Shown here piece after piece: positions 45,189 to 57,214 of a stretch of 64,000 nt of DNA. Location of the stretch: positions 11,674,001 to 11,738,000 of the forward strand of contig NC_088677.1 in assembly GCF_950023065.1 (NCBI RefSeq), read 5' to 3'. Under the pieces are notes generated by a model, which saw nothing but the letters and a program-made list of their open reading frames with translations, had not been told where the DNA came from and searched no databases. Origin of the DNA: Planococcus citri. Its lineage: Eukaryota > Arthropoda > Insecta > Hemiptera > Pseudococcidae. Position 1 is the first letter of the stretch. Every line of letters begins with the position of its first letter. A program made the translations under genes and the position numbers.

Positions 45189-45658
45189 CAAATATTTCTA
45201 TACGTCTCTTCCTTTTTGGCCACAAAATCCAACAGAATCTTCAACTTATCTTGGCGTTTTTTGCCATGTTTCATGGCAGCTATGGCGTATTTATGTTTCA
45301 CAGCACCCAAGGCATTATCTTCCATCTCTTCTGTTGATATACTGAGAGAATGGGCCAAAGCAAAATGCTTTTTGTACCATTTGGCTTTCTTTTTCATAGC
45401 TGTTCTCCAGGCATGGTTGTATGATACAAGGTCCATGAAATACCATAGAGCCTCTCTTTTCGGATGAGGGTGTACTGGTTCAAGATCCGGAATAGATGCC
45501 AGCAGCAGGGCAGCATAATTGAATTGCCACATAGCATATCAAACAACTGGTACAGCATCTTGAGCAGTGAACAAAGCAGCGATCACATTGCAACCAGAAT
45601 AACAAAAATCACAACAACAACGTTCAGACAAGTCTTCAATCAGTATGGTCTTCTTTAG
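45188..45658 (-). pseudogene. WYKKH/EQMED exon, array-2 family, one in-frame TGA
   Basis: Acceptor GGTAG|CTA at 45659 and donor GGGTAACC at 45187 bound a 471-bp minus-strand frame. It reads LKKTILIEDLSERCCCDFCY, continues to TAQDAVPVV, then a TGA at ~45540, then YAMWQFNYAALLLASIPDLE to HAWRTAMKKKAKWYKKHFAL, SLSISTEEMEDNALGAVKHK and YAIAAMKHGKKRQDKLKILL. Paralogous pieces at the right edge, ~52585 and ~58620 share WYKKH / SIEQMETN, confirming the frame. The acceptor phase fits the exon at 46763. The TGA makes this copy a probable pseudogene unless translation starts at the methionine after it. No known domain recognised. Confidence 0.6.
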
Positions 45659-46762
45659 CTACCTATCTTTGAAATTGAAGGGGCAGAATACGTTTTCAAA
45701 ATCTGAGAGCCAATATCTGATTTTGATCTGGGGGAGGGGGGGGGGTAGTACTTTGAAAAATGAACAAAATCGCCTATCATGACTTATTGCCTTACTTGCA
45801 AATTGAAAGGACTACAAATCATTTTTAATTTCAAAAAATCAAGATGAGAAAAATAAATGCAAGAAGGGATAGGTACTACTACGTCAAGAAAAGAACAAAT
45901 TTTTTATGATCATTTTTTTTTTAGGTAGTATTCTAAAATTTAAAAAGTTTTTGAAGCTCAAAATTGTAAATTTAATGAAATTTTTTAGCAAATTGAAAAT
46001 TGTTGAGTTTCAAAAACTTTTTAAATTTTAGAGTAAGTATCTAAGAAAAAAAAATGATCTTATAACAAAATTTGTTTATTTTTTGTTCATTTTTCAAGTA
46101 TTTTACCAAGACCCGTGGTCAAAATTGGATTTTAGCTCTTGGATATTGAAAATGTATTTTTCCCCTTCAATGTTGAAAATAGGCCACACCTTCATATCAC
46201 ATTCTTTCTTAGACTTGAAACGGGCATATTTTCTTGAAATTATACTTCTATTACTTCTACTTTAGTACATGAAACAAACCATTGAAATATTACTTACTTC
46301 TAAAATGTACCTATGCGTAGTTTGGTAACTCAAACCGAATGATGTATAGAAAAAGGGCAGGTATAAAATGAAAGAACTACCTACCAAAGAAAAAATTTTT
46401 CATATCACTTTGAAAATACGGTATTTTTTTCTAGAATTATTGGTTGGACCGCGAGTATTCTGATTTTTTATTGGATTTCAAAAAAATTAACACTTCGTTC
46501 GTATTGTCCTGAGACAGAGCTGACTGGTTCATAGTTACATTGTCAAAAAAATGTATCGTATTTTCAAATTAATGTAAAAAAAAATTCATTGTTAGTTTGG
46601 ATAAAACACTGGCATACGGGGTTGGATCTGTGGCTGGACAACTTCAGGGTCTCTTTGGTCGTTGAGCAGTACATGATTTTCGTTCTGCAATAAAACAATA
46701 CATTGAAGTATGAAGTAAAATGTATTGCTTCACATGCACGCGTTGTTCATATATTTTCATAC

Positions 46763-47039
46763 CTGTCTCCTCCTATGGCCCTTCCTTTGAAGGAATCGAT
46801 CGATTGATCCTCCCTCAAGCTCCTCTTGGCGCTTCACGTTATTTGGCGCAGCTCTATCGAGGTGATGGGCTCCCAGAATTTGATCTGTCACCTGCATTGG
46901 GATGACATTTGTTGCTTCGTGTTCTCTAGCATATTCGAGGAACGATGTGACATCACTTTGTGTTATTTTCGCCATTATGCCGCGTTGAGGAATTTCTCGT
47001 CGCAAATGCCATTAGAACAACATTTTCACTGTTCTCATG
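46763..47039 (-). CDS. First coding exon, MAKITQSDV protein (array 2)
   Basis: Acceptor TTTTTTTTCAAG| precedes 47039. The exon opens like the other array-2 'ENSKN' exons (HENSENVVLMAF), but that frame closes after a short run. In another frame an ATG at 46975 starts MAKITQSDVTSFLEYAREHE, ATNVIPMQVTDQILGAHHLD, RAAPNNVKRQEELEGGSIDR and FLQRKGHRRRQ, exactly 71 codons to a strong donor CAG|GTATGA. Phase 0 at the donor fits the acceptor of the exon at 45658. The peptide is soluble, ends in a basic cluster and has no signal peptide. Start choice is inferred; family unknown. Confidence 0.5.
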
Positions 47040-47387
47040 CTTGAAAAAAAAACACCTCACCGTTGTACATGAACTGGAGCTAGACATTCATTCGTATTAC
47101 ATCATTTTCTAAAAAAAAAAAACAGCACCAAACTAGGGGGTGTCCCAAAAAAAATTCCGGAATTTTTTTCAAAGGGCCACCCTAAGCTAGACTTATTAAT
47201 AATGCAGATTACAATTTTGCGAAAAAAATAAAAATTCCAATAATTTACTTTTTTTTACCATTTATGAAAAAAGTTTTAGCCAGTTTCTTTTTGACGAATG
47301 TCAAAAAGCAAGGCGTTGTGCTGTATCACCTGTTTGCAACTCTTGGGTCTCGTGCTCTTTATGCGATTTCATGTTATGCCTGAAATC

Positions 47388-47913
47388 ATATCGCACCTCG
47401 GGAGTAATAAGGTCACATCTCAAAAAAGTGAAATTTTACAGGAGAGCAATTTTCTTTTTTTTAAAAACTTGATTCATTATTTTTATCAACTTATAATTAA
47501 TTGTGAGGAATGAATAGCACCTCATTTTAAAGATCTGGTATCCTACCTTCATTTAGCATAAGAACACTTTGAAAAATAAAATCTTAAAGAGGAAATATTT
47601 CAATGTTTGGAAAACATTTTGAGTTATAACCTTTCATTAAAGTTAATGTGGAGGCGAAAGGGAGCGTCAGAAAAAAATTTCATGATGACAAAGTTGTAGA
47701 GAATTAAATTTCCAATCGACGTAATGTCGTTAGTTTTTTTCTAGAGTGCTTAGTTTTTGAGTTTTTCTCAAAAAACTAAAATTTCATGATATGTGCAAAT
47801 TCATTTTTCTGAAAAGTGATCAATTTAAAAAAATTTTTCCATTTGGTACAAACCAATAAAAAATGCACTCCTTGTGACTATGTCTTAACTGACAAACATT
47901 CAAAACAATCAAT
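47388..47913. mobile_element. Truncated copy of the ATATCGCACC TIR element
   Basis: Starts ATATCGCACCTCGGGAG and follows the reverse complement of 13615-14395 through CTCATTTTAAAGATCTGGTA, TTTCCAATCGACGTA and TGACAAACATTCAAAACAAT. It loses similarity near 47913, lacking the second terminus. The insertion is inverted relative to the full copy. Confidence 0.85.
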
Positions 47914-47914
47914 T

Positions 47915-48900
47915 CGCACTCGTAAAAATACGTGTTTGAGAACATTTCAAAAATGAAAACTTACGTAAGTACTTACTTGTTTCTCTTTTTTTTTTCAACT
48001 AGAAAAATAAATCAATGGAACTTATTATTGAGAGTCATCACCACAGTGGTAATTCTATCACTGAAGTACTTTCTCGATCGAGTTTGTTGCCAGAGGCTAT
48101 ATTATATCAGGCTGCTAGAAAATAGGAGAGAGCGAGAGGGGGGACTATGGAAAATTTTTCTTCAGTTAAGTGTGTCTTCGAGTGACAGATTCCAATTTTT
48201 AACCAAGGTAATAAGTACCTGGTACCTACCTACCTAGTAAAGCATTTTAATAATTTTGATCAACCTCAACTGCTTTAATTTTGTATTCTAAAATTGAAGG
48301 GACATTTTCGTGCTCTCATCCAACATTCTGCAACATTGTGTAGTCAGATTCGGTTATATTGATATACCTAACTCTATATCGATTTGAAATTTCTTCTTTC
48401 CAAAATTGTTGAGATTATTGGCTAACATTTTCTTTGTAGGTAAAAATAAAAAAAGTAAATTATTGGAATTTTTATTTTTCTTGCAAAATTTTAATCAGCA
48501 TTCTTGATGAGTCGCGTGCTGAGTTTTTTGATTTTTGCTTTTCACATAAAATCACCGATGTTTTCGTTTTCCTCGCGAAATTTCAACTTATGTTGATACG
48601 TTGCATGACTGGTTTCAAAAAATATATCCGATAGCTTTTTTTCAATTGAATTTGCCCGGATGCGTAACTTGGACAATTTTCTATGACCCGTTGTGCCAGT
48701 GATTTTTGAATAACTTTAGCTCCATCTATGCAGAATGAACTAGTGCACACATAACAACTCCAATTTTTAAAAATTACTTACCAGCTCTGTTGATTGTTGT
48801 ACGAAGTACTTCGAAATCGGCCGACTTTCAGTTTATTGAAATTAAATTCAAGGAAAGTTGATTTTACTTTTTTTTCCACCTTTAATAACGCTGAGTTTGT
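47915..48900. other. Array-2 intron-like sequence
   Basis: Shares long stretches with 56220-56900 and 61020-61370 (AACATTCTGCAACATTG, GATGCGTAACTTG, CAAGGAAAGTTGATTTTACT), i.e. repeat-unit sequence between exons. A plus-strand frame at 47932-48237 is not conserved in the sister units. Confidence 0.5.
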
Positions 48901-48906
48901 TAAGCG

Positions 48907-48980
48907 TCAGATGTTGCCGTCCTCATAAAACATTTGAAATACCATTAGAACAAAATTTTTGGTGTTCTCATAGGTACCTA
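48907..48980 (-). pseudogene. ENSKN-type exon, array 2, copy at 48.9 kb
   Basis: T-rich acceptor ending ACAAG|, then YENTKNFVLMVFQMFYEDGN and I, then TGA. The same short frame and the same stop position recur at 56971, 62297 and 62542; the 61380 copy differs by one base and reads through. A conserved stop could mean a terminal exon. Confidence 0.5.
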
Positions 48981-49069
48981 CTTGTAAAAAAAAAAAAAAA
49001 AAACAACAGCTCATCTTTGTTTTTACTTGGGTATCATCAACTCATATTACAAAATACTTACTGGACACT

Positions 49070-49350
49070 ACAAGAAATTAAATTATTGAGAATCAAAAAA
49101 TATATCACAAAAATGGCTACATACTAGTATTATATTTTCCGACCTGAGATGACTAAGCTAAGTAGGTACCAAGAAAAAATAAAACATTTCGCATGAAAAC
49201 CAACCCTTCCTGTCGACAAATTCAATGGACTTCAATTTTGAATACTGGTGAATTAAATTTTACTCTACTTGTAGAACTTTTCACTTTCACACTCAGCAAA
49301 AAAGGCCATCATCTTATTTCGTCCATGTTTGAAATCATACGAGCTAAAGT
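49070..49350 (-). pseudogene. Array-2 exon pair remnants (DRKGWFSCEM, DFKHGRNK)
   Basis: The minus strand reads YDFKHGRNKMMAFFAECESE then KFYK and a possible donor CAA|GTAGAG at ~49270. Downstream it reads SIEFVDRKGWFSCEMFYFFL then G|GTACCT near 49190. Both match the islands at 62655-62990 in sequence and spacing. The interval between is short and stops abound outside these cores, so this unit is probably dead. Confidence 0.45.
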
Positions 49351-49814
49351 GATTTGAATACCCTCATCTTAATCAGATATTAAGGAAACCTATCATCATT
49401 TTTGATGACTGAATGAAAACTGCAGTCAACCTGAAATTGATGGGTATGTTTTTAAAGCGATTTTAAGACGCTGTAACGCGATTAATGAAATATGATGCAC
49501 AATTCGAAATAAAAGATGTACCTATTCTAACATATTAATAAATACCTACAAAAAGATGTACATTAATCAAATAAAAAGAAAATCACCATAATGCAATCGA
49601 AAAACTTAAACGGTAATATTAAACAAATGAAAAAACGGATACATATTCAAATAGAAAAAATACAAAAGTCATCGGAGGTTTTTTGTTGACTTTACAAATA
49701 CATTGTATCTCGATAATGCGACAAAATTACGTGTAATTAGGACAAAAATATACAATTACAATGTTGACGCAAATTTTACTTCATTTTTAACACTTTCCCT
49801 AATTTGAGAATTAT

Positions 49815-50690
49815 CGAACAATGATCTAGACAATCAATGATATCATCCCAGATTGTTCTCTCAAGATTGACAATCTTGGATTGGCAATGGCTACATCAGT
49901 ATATCAGCCAATTGCTGCTCAGTTTGAATATGCTGAACATCGATCATGTTTACTCCGATTTGGTCACGGATGAAGAAGTACTTCCTCTAGATATGCTTCT
50001 TTCTGCTATGAAATTCGACATTCTCAGCTATTCAAATGGTGTTTCGTTATTCACCAATAACACAGGAACATCAGACAGATTGATTAATTCTTGAAATAAT
50101 CTCGAAATCCAGATGGTTTCCTTTGATGCTTCGTTAGCGGCGATCAATTAGGCTTTGCGACTCGAGTCAGCTACCAACTGCTGTCGTTTGCTGATCCAGG
50201 AAATTGCCGAGTCAGCATACTTGATCAGAACACTGGTTGTCGATCAAGATGTAGTAGGATAGCCGGCAAAATCTGCATCACTGTAACATTCTAGCTGTTT
50301 GACAGTTGGATTGAATTTATACACCAACTTGAAGTTTATCGTACCATTTAAGTAACAAATAACGTGTTTCAAACAGCTAACATCTTCGGGTGATGGATTT
50401 TCCAGGGATCTCAATAATATGCCAACTGTGCATGAAATATCAAATCGAGTACCTCAGGCAACATACAGCAGCGCTCTAACTGCTGATCAGTAGGGAAAAT
50501 CAGACGTTTTCTCAATGTCTGATTTTGTAGATCGTTTTACTATTGGAGTATAATATACTGACTTACAGCCAGTCATTCCGAATCACTTCGTGATTTTTCT
50601 CAATATACATCAATTGATCCAAGGAAATATCTCCATTCAATGATAGAGATATTCGAATACCAAGGAACTGATGAGTTCCATCAATTTTGT
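49815..50690 (-). pseudogene. Ty1/copia retrotransposon: RT end and RNase H region
   Basis: The minus strand reads, through several frameshifts and stops, GTHQFLGIRISLSLNGDISL, then LENPSPEDVSCLKHV, then LECYSDADFAGYP, then LVADSSRKA and IAANEASKETIWI, and finally RKKHIxRKYFFIRDQIGVN and DVQHIQTEQQLADI. These are the reverse transcriptase C-terminus and RNase H of copia Pol: the YSDADFAG block, the KHI.V.YH.IR block and the QLADI block are diagnostic. No LTRs found. The sister units at ~57570 and ~63270 join the flanks directly, so this piece was gained here or lost there. Confidence 0.82.
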
Positions 50691-50814
50691 GACTGAGGTG
50701 TGAAATTTCATTTAAAAATAAATTTTAAACAATCATGATGCTTTACCAAGGAGCAAAGGTTGAATAGCACTTCGAAATGCGTGTCTTGTGGGGAGAATTT
50801 AATGCTCTACAGTA

Positions 50815-51395
50815 AGGTTATTGCATTAATCTTTGTCGTCGTCGTCGTCGTTTCCTTATAAGCGGTAGGCCTATTGGCCTGTCTGCTGTGGTGTGGAACC
50901 TGCCGAGGATGAGCCTGAGGTATCAGTGAGTTTCCTCCTTGGTCTCCCTCTGCTTCTTTTCCCCGTTGGTGTATATTGGAGGAACTGTTTTGGTGATCTT
51001 GGTTCCTCCATCCTTTTGACATGATTTCTCCAATCTTTCCTATACTTTTTTATCTTTTTCATGACTGGCATCACTCCGAGATCTGCTGTTATTTTCTCAG
51101 ATGGGACTCTGTCTCTGAGAGTCACCCCTGCCGTTCTCCTCATGAACTTCATCTCAGCTGCCGTTATTCTTCTTTTATCAGATTTCTTCAGTGCCCAAAC
51201 CTCGCTTCCATAAGTCATCATTGGTATTGCTAGGGTATTGTACACCTTCAATCTTGTTTCTTTTCGCACCTTGCTGCTTCTCAGGGTCCTATTTATCAGT
51301 CCTGTGACTCTCAGGAACTTTGCAATCTTTCCACCAACATCTACTTCTCCCTGGTATGATATCGTGTTTCCCAGGTATTTGTTCGGCTAGTACTG
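50815..51395 (-). pseudogene. LINE (non-LTR) reverse transcriptase 3' end
   Basis: The minus strand reads NKYLGNTISYQGEVDVGGKI, AKFLRVTGLINRTLRSSKVR, KETRLKVYNTLAIPMMTYGS, EVWALKKSDKRRITAAEMKF, MRRTAGVTLRDR and later GKRSRGRPRRK. The 'YGSEVW ... R ... EMKFMRR ... GVT' arrangement is the thumb/C-terminal part of Jockey/RTE-like LINE reverse transcriptases. The open part runs 51269-50871; a frameshift lies near 51390. The 5' part is missing, as usual for truncated LINE copies. A (GAC)n tract follows at the 3' end (50835-50850). Confidence 0.85.
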
Positions 51396-51569
51396 CTTGA
51401 TATTTACTGCTTGTACTGCCTTCTGTAGTTGTTCATAGAACTCTTCGCTTTGTCAGGTATTTAAATTCAAAGCTGATATTAGCACTTGAATTTTTCAAAT
51501 TTGGGCATGGAAAATTTTTTTGTACCTTTTTGAACAACTTTTAGTTCTTATCTTCTCTTAATTATAAGC

Positions 51570-51608
51570 GGTCTCTCCTGTGATTGGTTTTCAGCTATTG
51601 GAGAGACC
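51570..51608. other. 39-nt hairpin GGTCTCTCC...GGAGAGACC, copy 1
   Basis: A perfect 9-bp stem encloses a 21-nt loop with ATTGG. Two further copies of equal length lie at 53193-53231 and 58153-58191; stems are identical while loops differ at several positions. It could be a structured RNA element, a protein site, or a fossil insertion footprint. Confidence 0.6.
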
Positions 51609-52584
51609 TAAATTGTAAAATAAAATTTGGAAAGAAATAAGTTCATTAATATAATATAATATATAAAAGAGTGTAAAAATATTCCTACTTACCTACCCAT
51701 TCGTAAAAATAAAATAAAAAAAATAAAAATGAACATAAAATATTTTAAAAATATAAGAACATGAAAATGAAACAAAAAAATATTTTTTTGAAATGTTCTC
51801 GTGTTTTATAATTTTGAAAATGAGCTAAACTTGAAAATAATTTTGTGTGGTGCTATCAAAATGCTGAAACATGTCGCAACCAGATTCACTCACTATGTTT
51901 AGATATAGCATTGTTCATTATATAAGTTTCTGTTCCAACCCTATGCGAAAGAGAGACAATAAGAAAACACCAAATTAATCGTCAAAAATGATGGAGGTAT
52001 CGCACCACGGCCAAGAGGATTTCCATGTGGATGTTGTGGTGAGCGTAATATACGCCGGCTGCATCTCGGATCTCGGTGGTATGGCAGCATCCGATCGGCT
52101 ATTGGTTCCACTTCTTCGATAAATTGCAAACTAAAATTTAAAAAGAAATTAATTCATAAATATATAAAATACATATAAAAGAGTGTAGATATACTTACCT
52201 ACTCGTAAAAATATAATTACTTAAAAAAAATTAAAATGAAAAAAAAAAATATTTTTGATATGCTTTTGTATTTTCTATTTTGAAAATGAGCTAAAATTGA
52301 ATTTTTTGTGGTGCTATCAAAATGCTGAAACATGTCGCAATCAGATTCACTCATCGTATATTTAGATTCTACTCGTGAAGCAAATGGCTCATATACATCG
52401 AAATGTTAAAACGTCAATGTTGGACATGGTCATTCAATCTAGATCTTCATTATTTACTTCCTTTTTTTTGTTTTAATAACAACTGCGTAGACAGTGGCAG
52501 TACCTTACATGCAGCATACTGGAGGTGTGCAAACGTGCGCAATTGTGTTATATGCGGTGTCTAAAGAATCCACTACTAGTCGTT

Positions 52585-52680
52585 AGTTTTCATTTGCTCG
52601 ATGGATTGCGAACTGCCCATCTTGCTTATTTTCTTGATGCCGACGGCAAGTTGCCATTTTGATCGTATACTTCGTCCACT
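52585..52680 (-). pseudogene. Degenerate SIEQMKTN exon, array 2
   Basis: The minus strand reads KWQLAVGIKKISKMGSSQSI then EQMKTND and a stop. It aligns with SWRIALRKQARWYKKH...MANSVGLSIEQMETN at the right edge, with a ~12-residue gap. Upstream, 52730-52830 repeats 58740-58800. Confidence 0.5.
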
Positions 52681-52867
52681 GGTATTATCGAATTTTCAAT
52701 TCAATTTATCTAAATGGTCTTCAAATCATGATTTTCAAGACGAACGCCTTGAAAGCCTCGTCAACAAAATTTCAGTCGCTCGAGCTCATTTTTTGGATTT
52801 ATGGTAGATTTTTAGAAAAATGTTTCGAGAACAAGGAAAATTCAGATGGGGTTCGATTCTATCTGTA

Positions 52868-53060
52868 ATCAGTTCGAGGGACGATAAATACATGACTCGT
52901 TCGTGATTCTGTTGAAAAATTCAAGTGTCTTCAATTTTGAATAATGGCGAAATAAATGCTGCCCTACTTGCAGAACTTTGAATGCTCAACAAAAAAGGCC
53001 ATGGTCTTATTTTGTCCAAGTTTGAAATCGAACGAGCCAAAGTGGTTTGAAAATTTCAAT
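52868..53060 (-). pseudogene. NKTMAFFVEHSKF exon, array 2
   Basis: The minus strand reads FDFKLGQNKTMAFFVEHSKF then CK at donor GCAA|GTAGGG (52967). The same codons and donor are seen at 49270 and 57830 and, with GC in place of GT, at 57105 and 62910. An alternative frame, SISNLDKIRPWPFLLSIQSS, is also open here, so the reading frame is not certain. Confidence 0.45.
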
Positions 53061-53192
53061 CAAGGTATATTTGCCCCTCCCCCAATTTTTAGCATACCTT
53101 GTGAAAACATAAACGTAACCTTTTTTTTTTTAGTATTTTTTTGAACAAATTTCAGTTCTAATCATTCTTCTCTTAATTAAGTATACGTAAGC

Positions 53193-53231
53193 GGTCTCTC
53201 CTATAATTGGTTTTTAGCTGTTGGAGAGACC
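53193..53231. other. 39-nt hairpin, copy 2
   Basis: GGTCTCTCC/GGAGAGACC stem identical to copy 1; loop differs (TATAATTGGTTTTTAGCTGTT). Confidence 0.6.
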
Positions 53232-53239
53232 TAAATTGC

Positions 53240-54350
53240 AAAATAAAATTTAATAAGAAATAAATTAATAAAAATAAAATATAATAGAGTAAGGTATAAA
53301 TATACCTATACTCGTAAAAATAAAATTAAAAAATGAAAATGAAAAAAATTACTGACTTTGAGCTACAAGTTTTATACGAAGATAGTGTTATGAACTTGGT
53401 ATGGTGAGTGCCGCTGCAGATGACTCAGTACTTCGAGAATATCACTCAATTTCATGTTGTAATCCACATTTAATAAAATTTTACTCGAATCATGAAAATT
53501 TTTGGCTTCATGACTGGAATAAAACGTTTTGGCGCTGAAATTCATGAGTAAAAACTTTGAAATTGATTTTAAAAAAAAAAATCAAAATCAAAACAGCAAC
53601 AATCCGACAGTGTGACAACAAATTTTCCAAGGAAAATCAGATTTTTTATCATCAGCCCCTTACTCATTTCGCTTCTTTTGCGCATTTTACACCATTTGTT
53701 TGATTAATAAGGTGTATGTCAGTATTTGGTAAAACAGTGTGAACATATTCTGGAATAAAAAATAGGAAGGTATAATGTATATATTGTATAGGTACAGACA
53801 GTATGTTCTGTACTATGTCAGTAAATTAATCGTACCAGTCTATTATGAACAATATAATATTAATAATTATTGTCAGTATTTTCGAATTACTGGCAATATT
53901 TATTCTTCTGGGAAATGTTTCGAGAAAAATGAAAATCGAATGATTTAATTTTTTGGTTTGATCAAAAATCAAACAAAGTGGATTACTTTCTCATGGTACA
54001 TGGGTATTTTCCTATGCGTCTTGTAAGATATTTTTTTCTCATATTATCCGCCGCCATTATAGAATGAAATTGAAACAATTAGGTAGAAAAACTCAAACGG
54101 TTAAAAGTTGACGAAATACATCACCAATTGAAAATTTTCTTTAGGAACAATTTACTTAGATAATTAAAATGATCGCAAAATTCCTAATAATTGAAAATTT
54201 CAACAATCTACTAAATAAATGGCATCAGCAAAAACTAAAACTTGAATATTTTCAAAAACCATCATCAACAAACATCACATTCGATGCTGCCAATCTATAC
54301 CTATTCTTGAACTGAAAATTCTCACAGGATTCGAGAGGAATACTTCTCCG
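53240..54350. other. Array-2 intergenic or intron-like sequence
   Basis: AT-rich. The part from ~53950 is duplicated at ~59840 (AAAAATCAAACAAAGTGGAT). No exon island found. Confidence 0.5.
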
Positions 54351-54354
54351 TATC

Positions 54355-54650
54355 TCTACATCCCATCACAACTAAGTATACGGGCTTTTGGTGTGCCATC
54401 TTTTTTTACTATGAATACCCATTTGATTGGAATTATTTTCATACCTTTTTTTCACGTTTTTAACAATTTCGAATACCTGATGTTTTGACATAGCATTTAA
54501 TTCGGCTTCCATGGGAGATGCCTATTTTGCAGTATTTTCGTCTGTATGTAGCTTCCGGATTAGTGGAGTTACATCTCCGATTAGCTCATCTTGCAAATCT
54601 GCATCGATAGAGCCAAAATTTGTAAAAAAAAAAAAAGATAGGTATCATGT
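54355..54650 (-). pseudogene. Copia reverse transcriptase N-terminal fragment, copy 1
   Basis: The minus strand reads NFGSIDADLQDELIGDVTPL, then a stop, MEAELNAMSKHQVFEIVKN and, after a one-base shift in an A-tract, GMKIIPIKWVFIVKKDGTPK. The E-L-N-A-M ... K-I-I-P-I-K-W-V-F ... K-K-D-G order is the start of copia reverse transcriptase. Same fragment as 60202-60590, one unit away, so the copia insertion predates the unit duplication. Confidence 0.75.
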
Positions 54651-54759
54651 AACTTATCATAATGAGTTGAAATTTCACGAGAAAAATGAAAGTGTCCCAA
54701 AGTTTTTTATCAATTTTTTTAAAGAAATCAAGAATTACCTAGTCAACTTTTAGTATGTG

Positions 54760-56930
54760 AGTTGAAATGTTTCGAGAAAAATTAAAATCGAATGATTTAA
54801 TCTTTTGGTCCTTAATCTTATGAAATTTGAGAAAGAAAATTCATTAGTGTACCTCTAAATCTGATTATGCGACCCTCCCGCAAGAACGGAACTCTTAAGT
54901 AAAAACTTACCTTCGACGTCGGTTGTTCACTGGTTTCAAGTTTGATGACACGAGCTTAGATTTTTTTTACATTCAAATAATTTTCACGAAAAGAAAAATC
55001 CAAACCACTACATCCAGGGATGCGGTGAATGCAGGCACTTCCTTGAGTAGCAACTCCTCGTTGACGATTTGGGGGGGGGGGCTTTTTTTTCTGATAAATT
55101 CGTGAATACTTAATACTTACTTGCACACAGCAAAAAAAGTAGGTAGATGCCCCGTAATCTTCACGACCCCCATTATCCCTCATATTTTTGAACTAAGTAT
55201 TTTAAAAAACAATTATAATACCTACCAAAAAATAACAACTACGTATTTCCCTATTTTTTCAACATTTTCAAAAAAGGGAAAAAATATCAACTTTTTTCAT
55301 TCCCCATAGACATAGTATTGTAAATGGCCCTCCTAATTTTGAACAACCTCCTAAATTGGAGTGCCCCCAGCACCCTAATCAAAATATAATCCCTGTAATT
55401 CGTAAAAATCGATCAATTCAATTTTTTTTTTAACAAGGTTTATTACAATCTTAAGGAGACCTTAAATAAGTAATATTCCCGACTTTAAACAAGTTAGTTA
55501 CATGACATGTGCATTGAATAACACTTCAAAAATCACCAAAAAAAAATAAACAAATAAACAAATAAAGTTGAAATCAAAAATCATTTACTTACTTAACAAT
55601 ACTCGACTGTACACACTCGATGATCCTTCGAACATTTCAATTATCTCATCATTGGATATTTCATTAAAAATGTCGCTTTTGGAAGCCAAGATCACCATAG
55701 TAGAAAGCCATTTTGTGCAATAAAAACTCAAAATTGTTGATCATTTTGAACATTTTTTTGATTTAAAAAATATTGTAGATAATAATGAGACCAAAAATAG
55801 GAGAATTCGAAGTTCGAATTTTGAAAAAATGAGGGAAGGATCAAACGAGGGGGGGTGGACACTAATGCTAGTTTAGGGGGCGCTACTCATTGACCTAGGG
55901 GGATCACCGCACCCCTGACTACATCGAACACATGGCTCACAATTACATACAACAAATATTTAGCCATTTTCATCAATAATAACCCAACCCAAACTATCTT
56001 AAGGCATGCTTACCTTGAACAGTGAATTTCAATACCAAGAATCTCACGATGATTTATGTACGTCATTTCATTCTCCATTAATAATGAATGGTTCTTATAT
56101 CTCTTAATGACAATCTAACCATATCGACGTGTTGAACCCAACAGTTTCTTCCTCGAGTTTCATTCAAAATTTTGAAGAAGGAAGTTAGCAAAAATGGTTA
56201 TTTTTTTTACGAAATCGTGAAAATACGTCTTTGGGGGCATTTCAGAAATGAAAACTTACTTACTTGTTTCACTTTTTTCAACTTGAAATATTAACTTTCA
56301 TTTTGAGTTCGCATCCAATATTCTGCAACATTGCGTAGGTAATCAGATTCGGTTATATCTATTGTTATAACTCATGTCGATTTTAAATTTCTTTTTTCCA
56401 AAATTGTTGAGATTAAGGGCTCGAAATTGTTTTGTAAAAGGAAAAAAAAAGTAAATTATAGGAATTCTCATTTTTCTCAAAAAATTTTAATCTGCATTTT
56501 CAAGTCGCGTGTCGAGTTTTTTTAATTACGCTTTTCAAATTTGGGGGAATTTTTTACCTACTCATAATTTTTGTATGGGTTAAAAAATAAAATCATCGGT
56601 TTTTTCGTTTTCCTCGCGAAATTTTAATTTATTTTGATACGTTGCATGACGGTTTTCATAAAATTTATCCGATATATTTTTTTCGGTTGAATTTACCCGG
56701 ATGCGTAACTTGATAAATTTTTATGGCCCGTTGTGCCAGCGATTTTTGGCGAATTTTGGCTCCATCGATGCAGAATGGACTAGTGTACACATTACAACTT
56801 CAATTTGAAAAAATTACTCACCAACTCTGTCAATTGTTGTACAAAATACACTAGAATCCGATGCATCGTTCAGTTTCTTGAAATTACTTCTAATTTAGTG
56901 CATAAGTATAAATTCAAGGAAAGTTGATTT
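54760..56930. other. No supported gene
   Basis: Mixed unique and unit-derived sequence (56220-56900 matches 48240-48800). A poly-G run at ~55070 and short Lys/Pro-rich frames near it are low complexity. Nothing supportable as a gene. Confidence 0.5.
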
Positions 56931-56970
56931 TACTTTTTTCTTTCACTTTTTACGCTGAGTTTTTTAGGCG

Positions 56971-57036
56971 TCAGATGTTGCCTTTCTTATAAGACATTTG
57001 AAATGCCATTAAAACAATATTTTTACTGTTCTCATA
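56971..57036 (-). pseudogene. ENSKN-type exon, array 2, copy at 57.0 kb
   Basis: TTTTTTCACAAG|YENSKNIVLMAFQMSYKKGN, I, TGA. Same stop position as the 48907 and 62297 copies. Confidence 0.5.
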
Positions 57037-57084
57037 CTTGTGAAAAAAAAACCAGCTCATGATCGTTTAATTTCGACTAATGGC

Positions 57085-57200
57085 GAATTGAATTTTCTCT
57101 GCTTGCAGAACTTTGAATGCCCAACAAAAAATGACATGGTCTTATTTCGTCCAATTTTGAGATCAAATGAGCCAAAGTGCTTTGAAAACCCCTCATCTTA
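57085..57200 (-). pseudogene. NKTMSFF exon, fully open copy
   Basis: The minus-strand frame GSFDLKIGRNKTMSFFVGHS, KFCKQRKFNSPLVEIKRS is open to a TGA. It matches 52868-53060 and 62895-62990. The presumed donor GTAGAG is GCAGAG here, so splicing may differ. Confidence 0.45.
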
Positions 57201-57214
57201 ATCATGATATTAAA

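Noticed and set aside
47140..47180. GGGGGTGTCCCAAAAAAAATTCC as a mariner terminus
   Set aside because: No inverted partner was found nearby.
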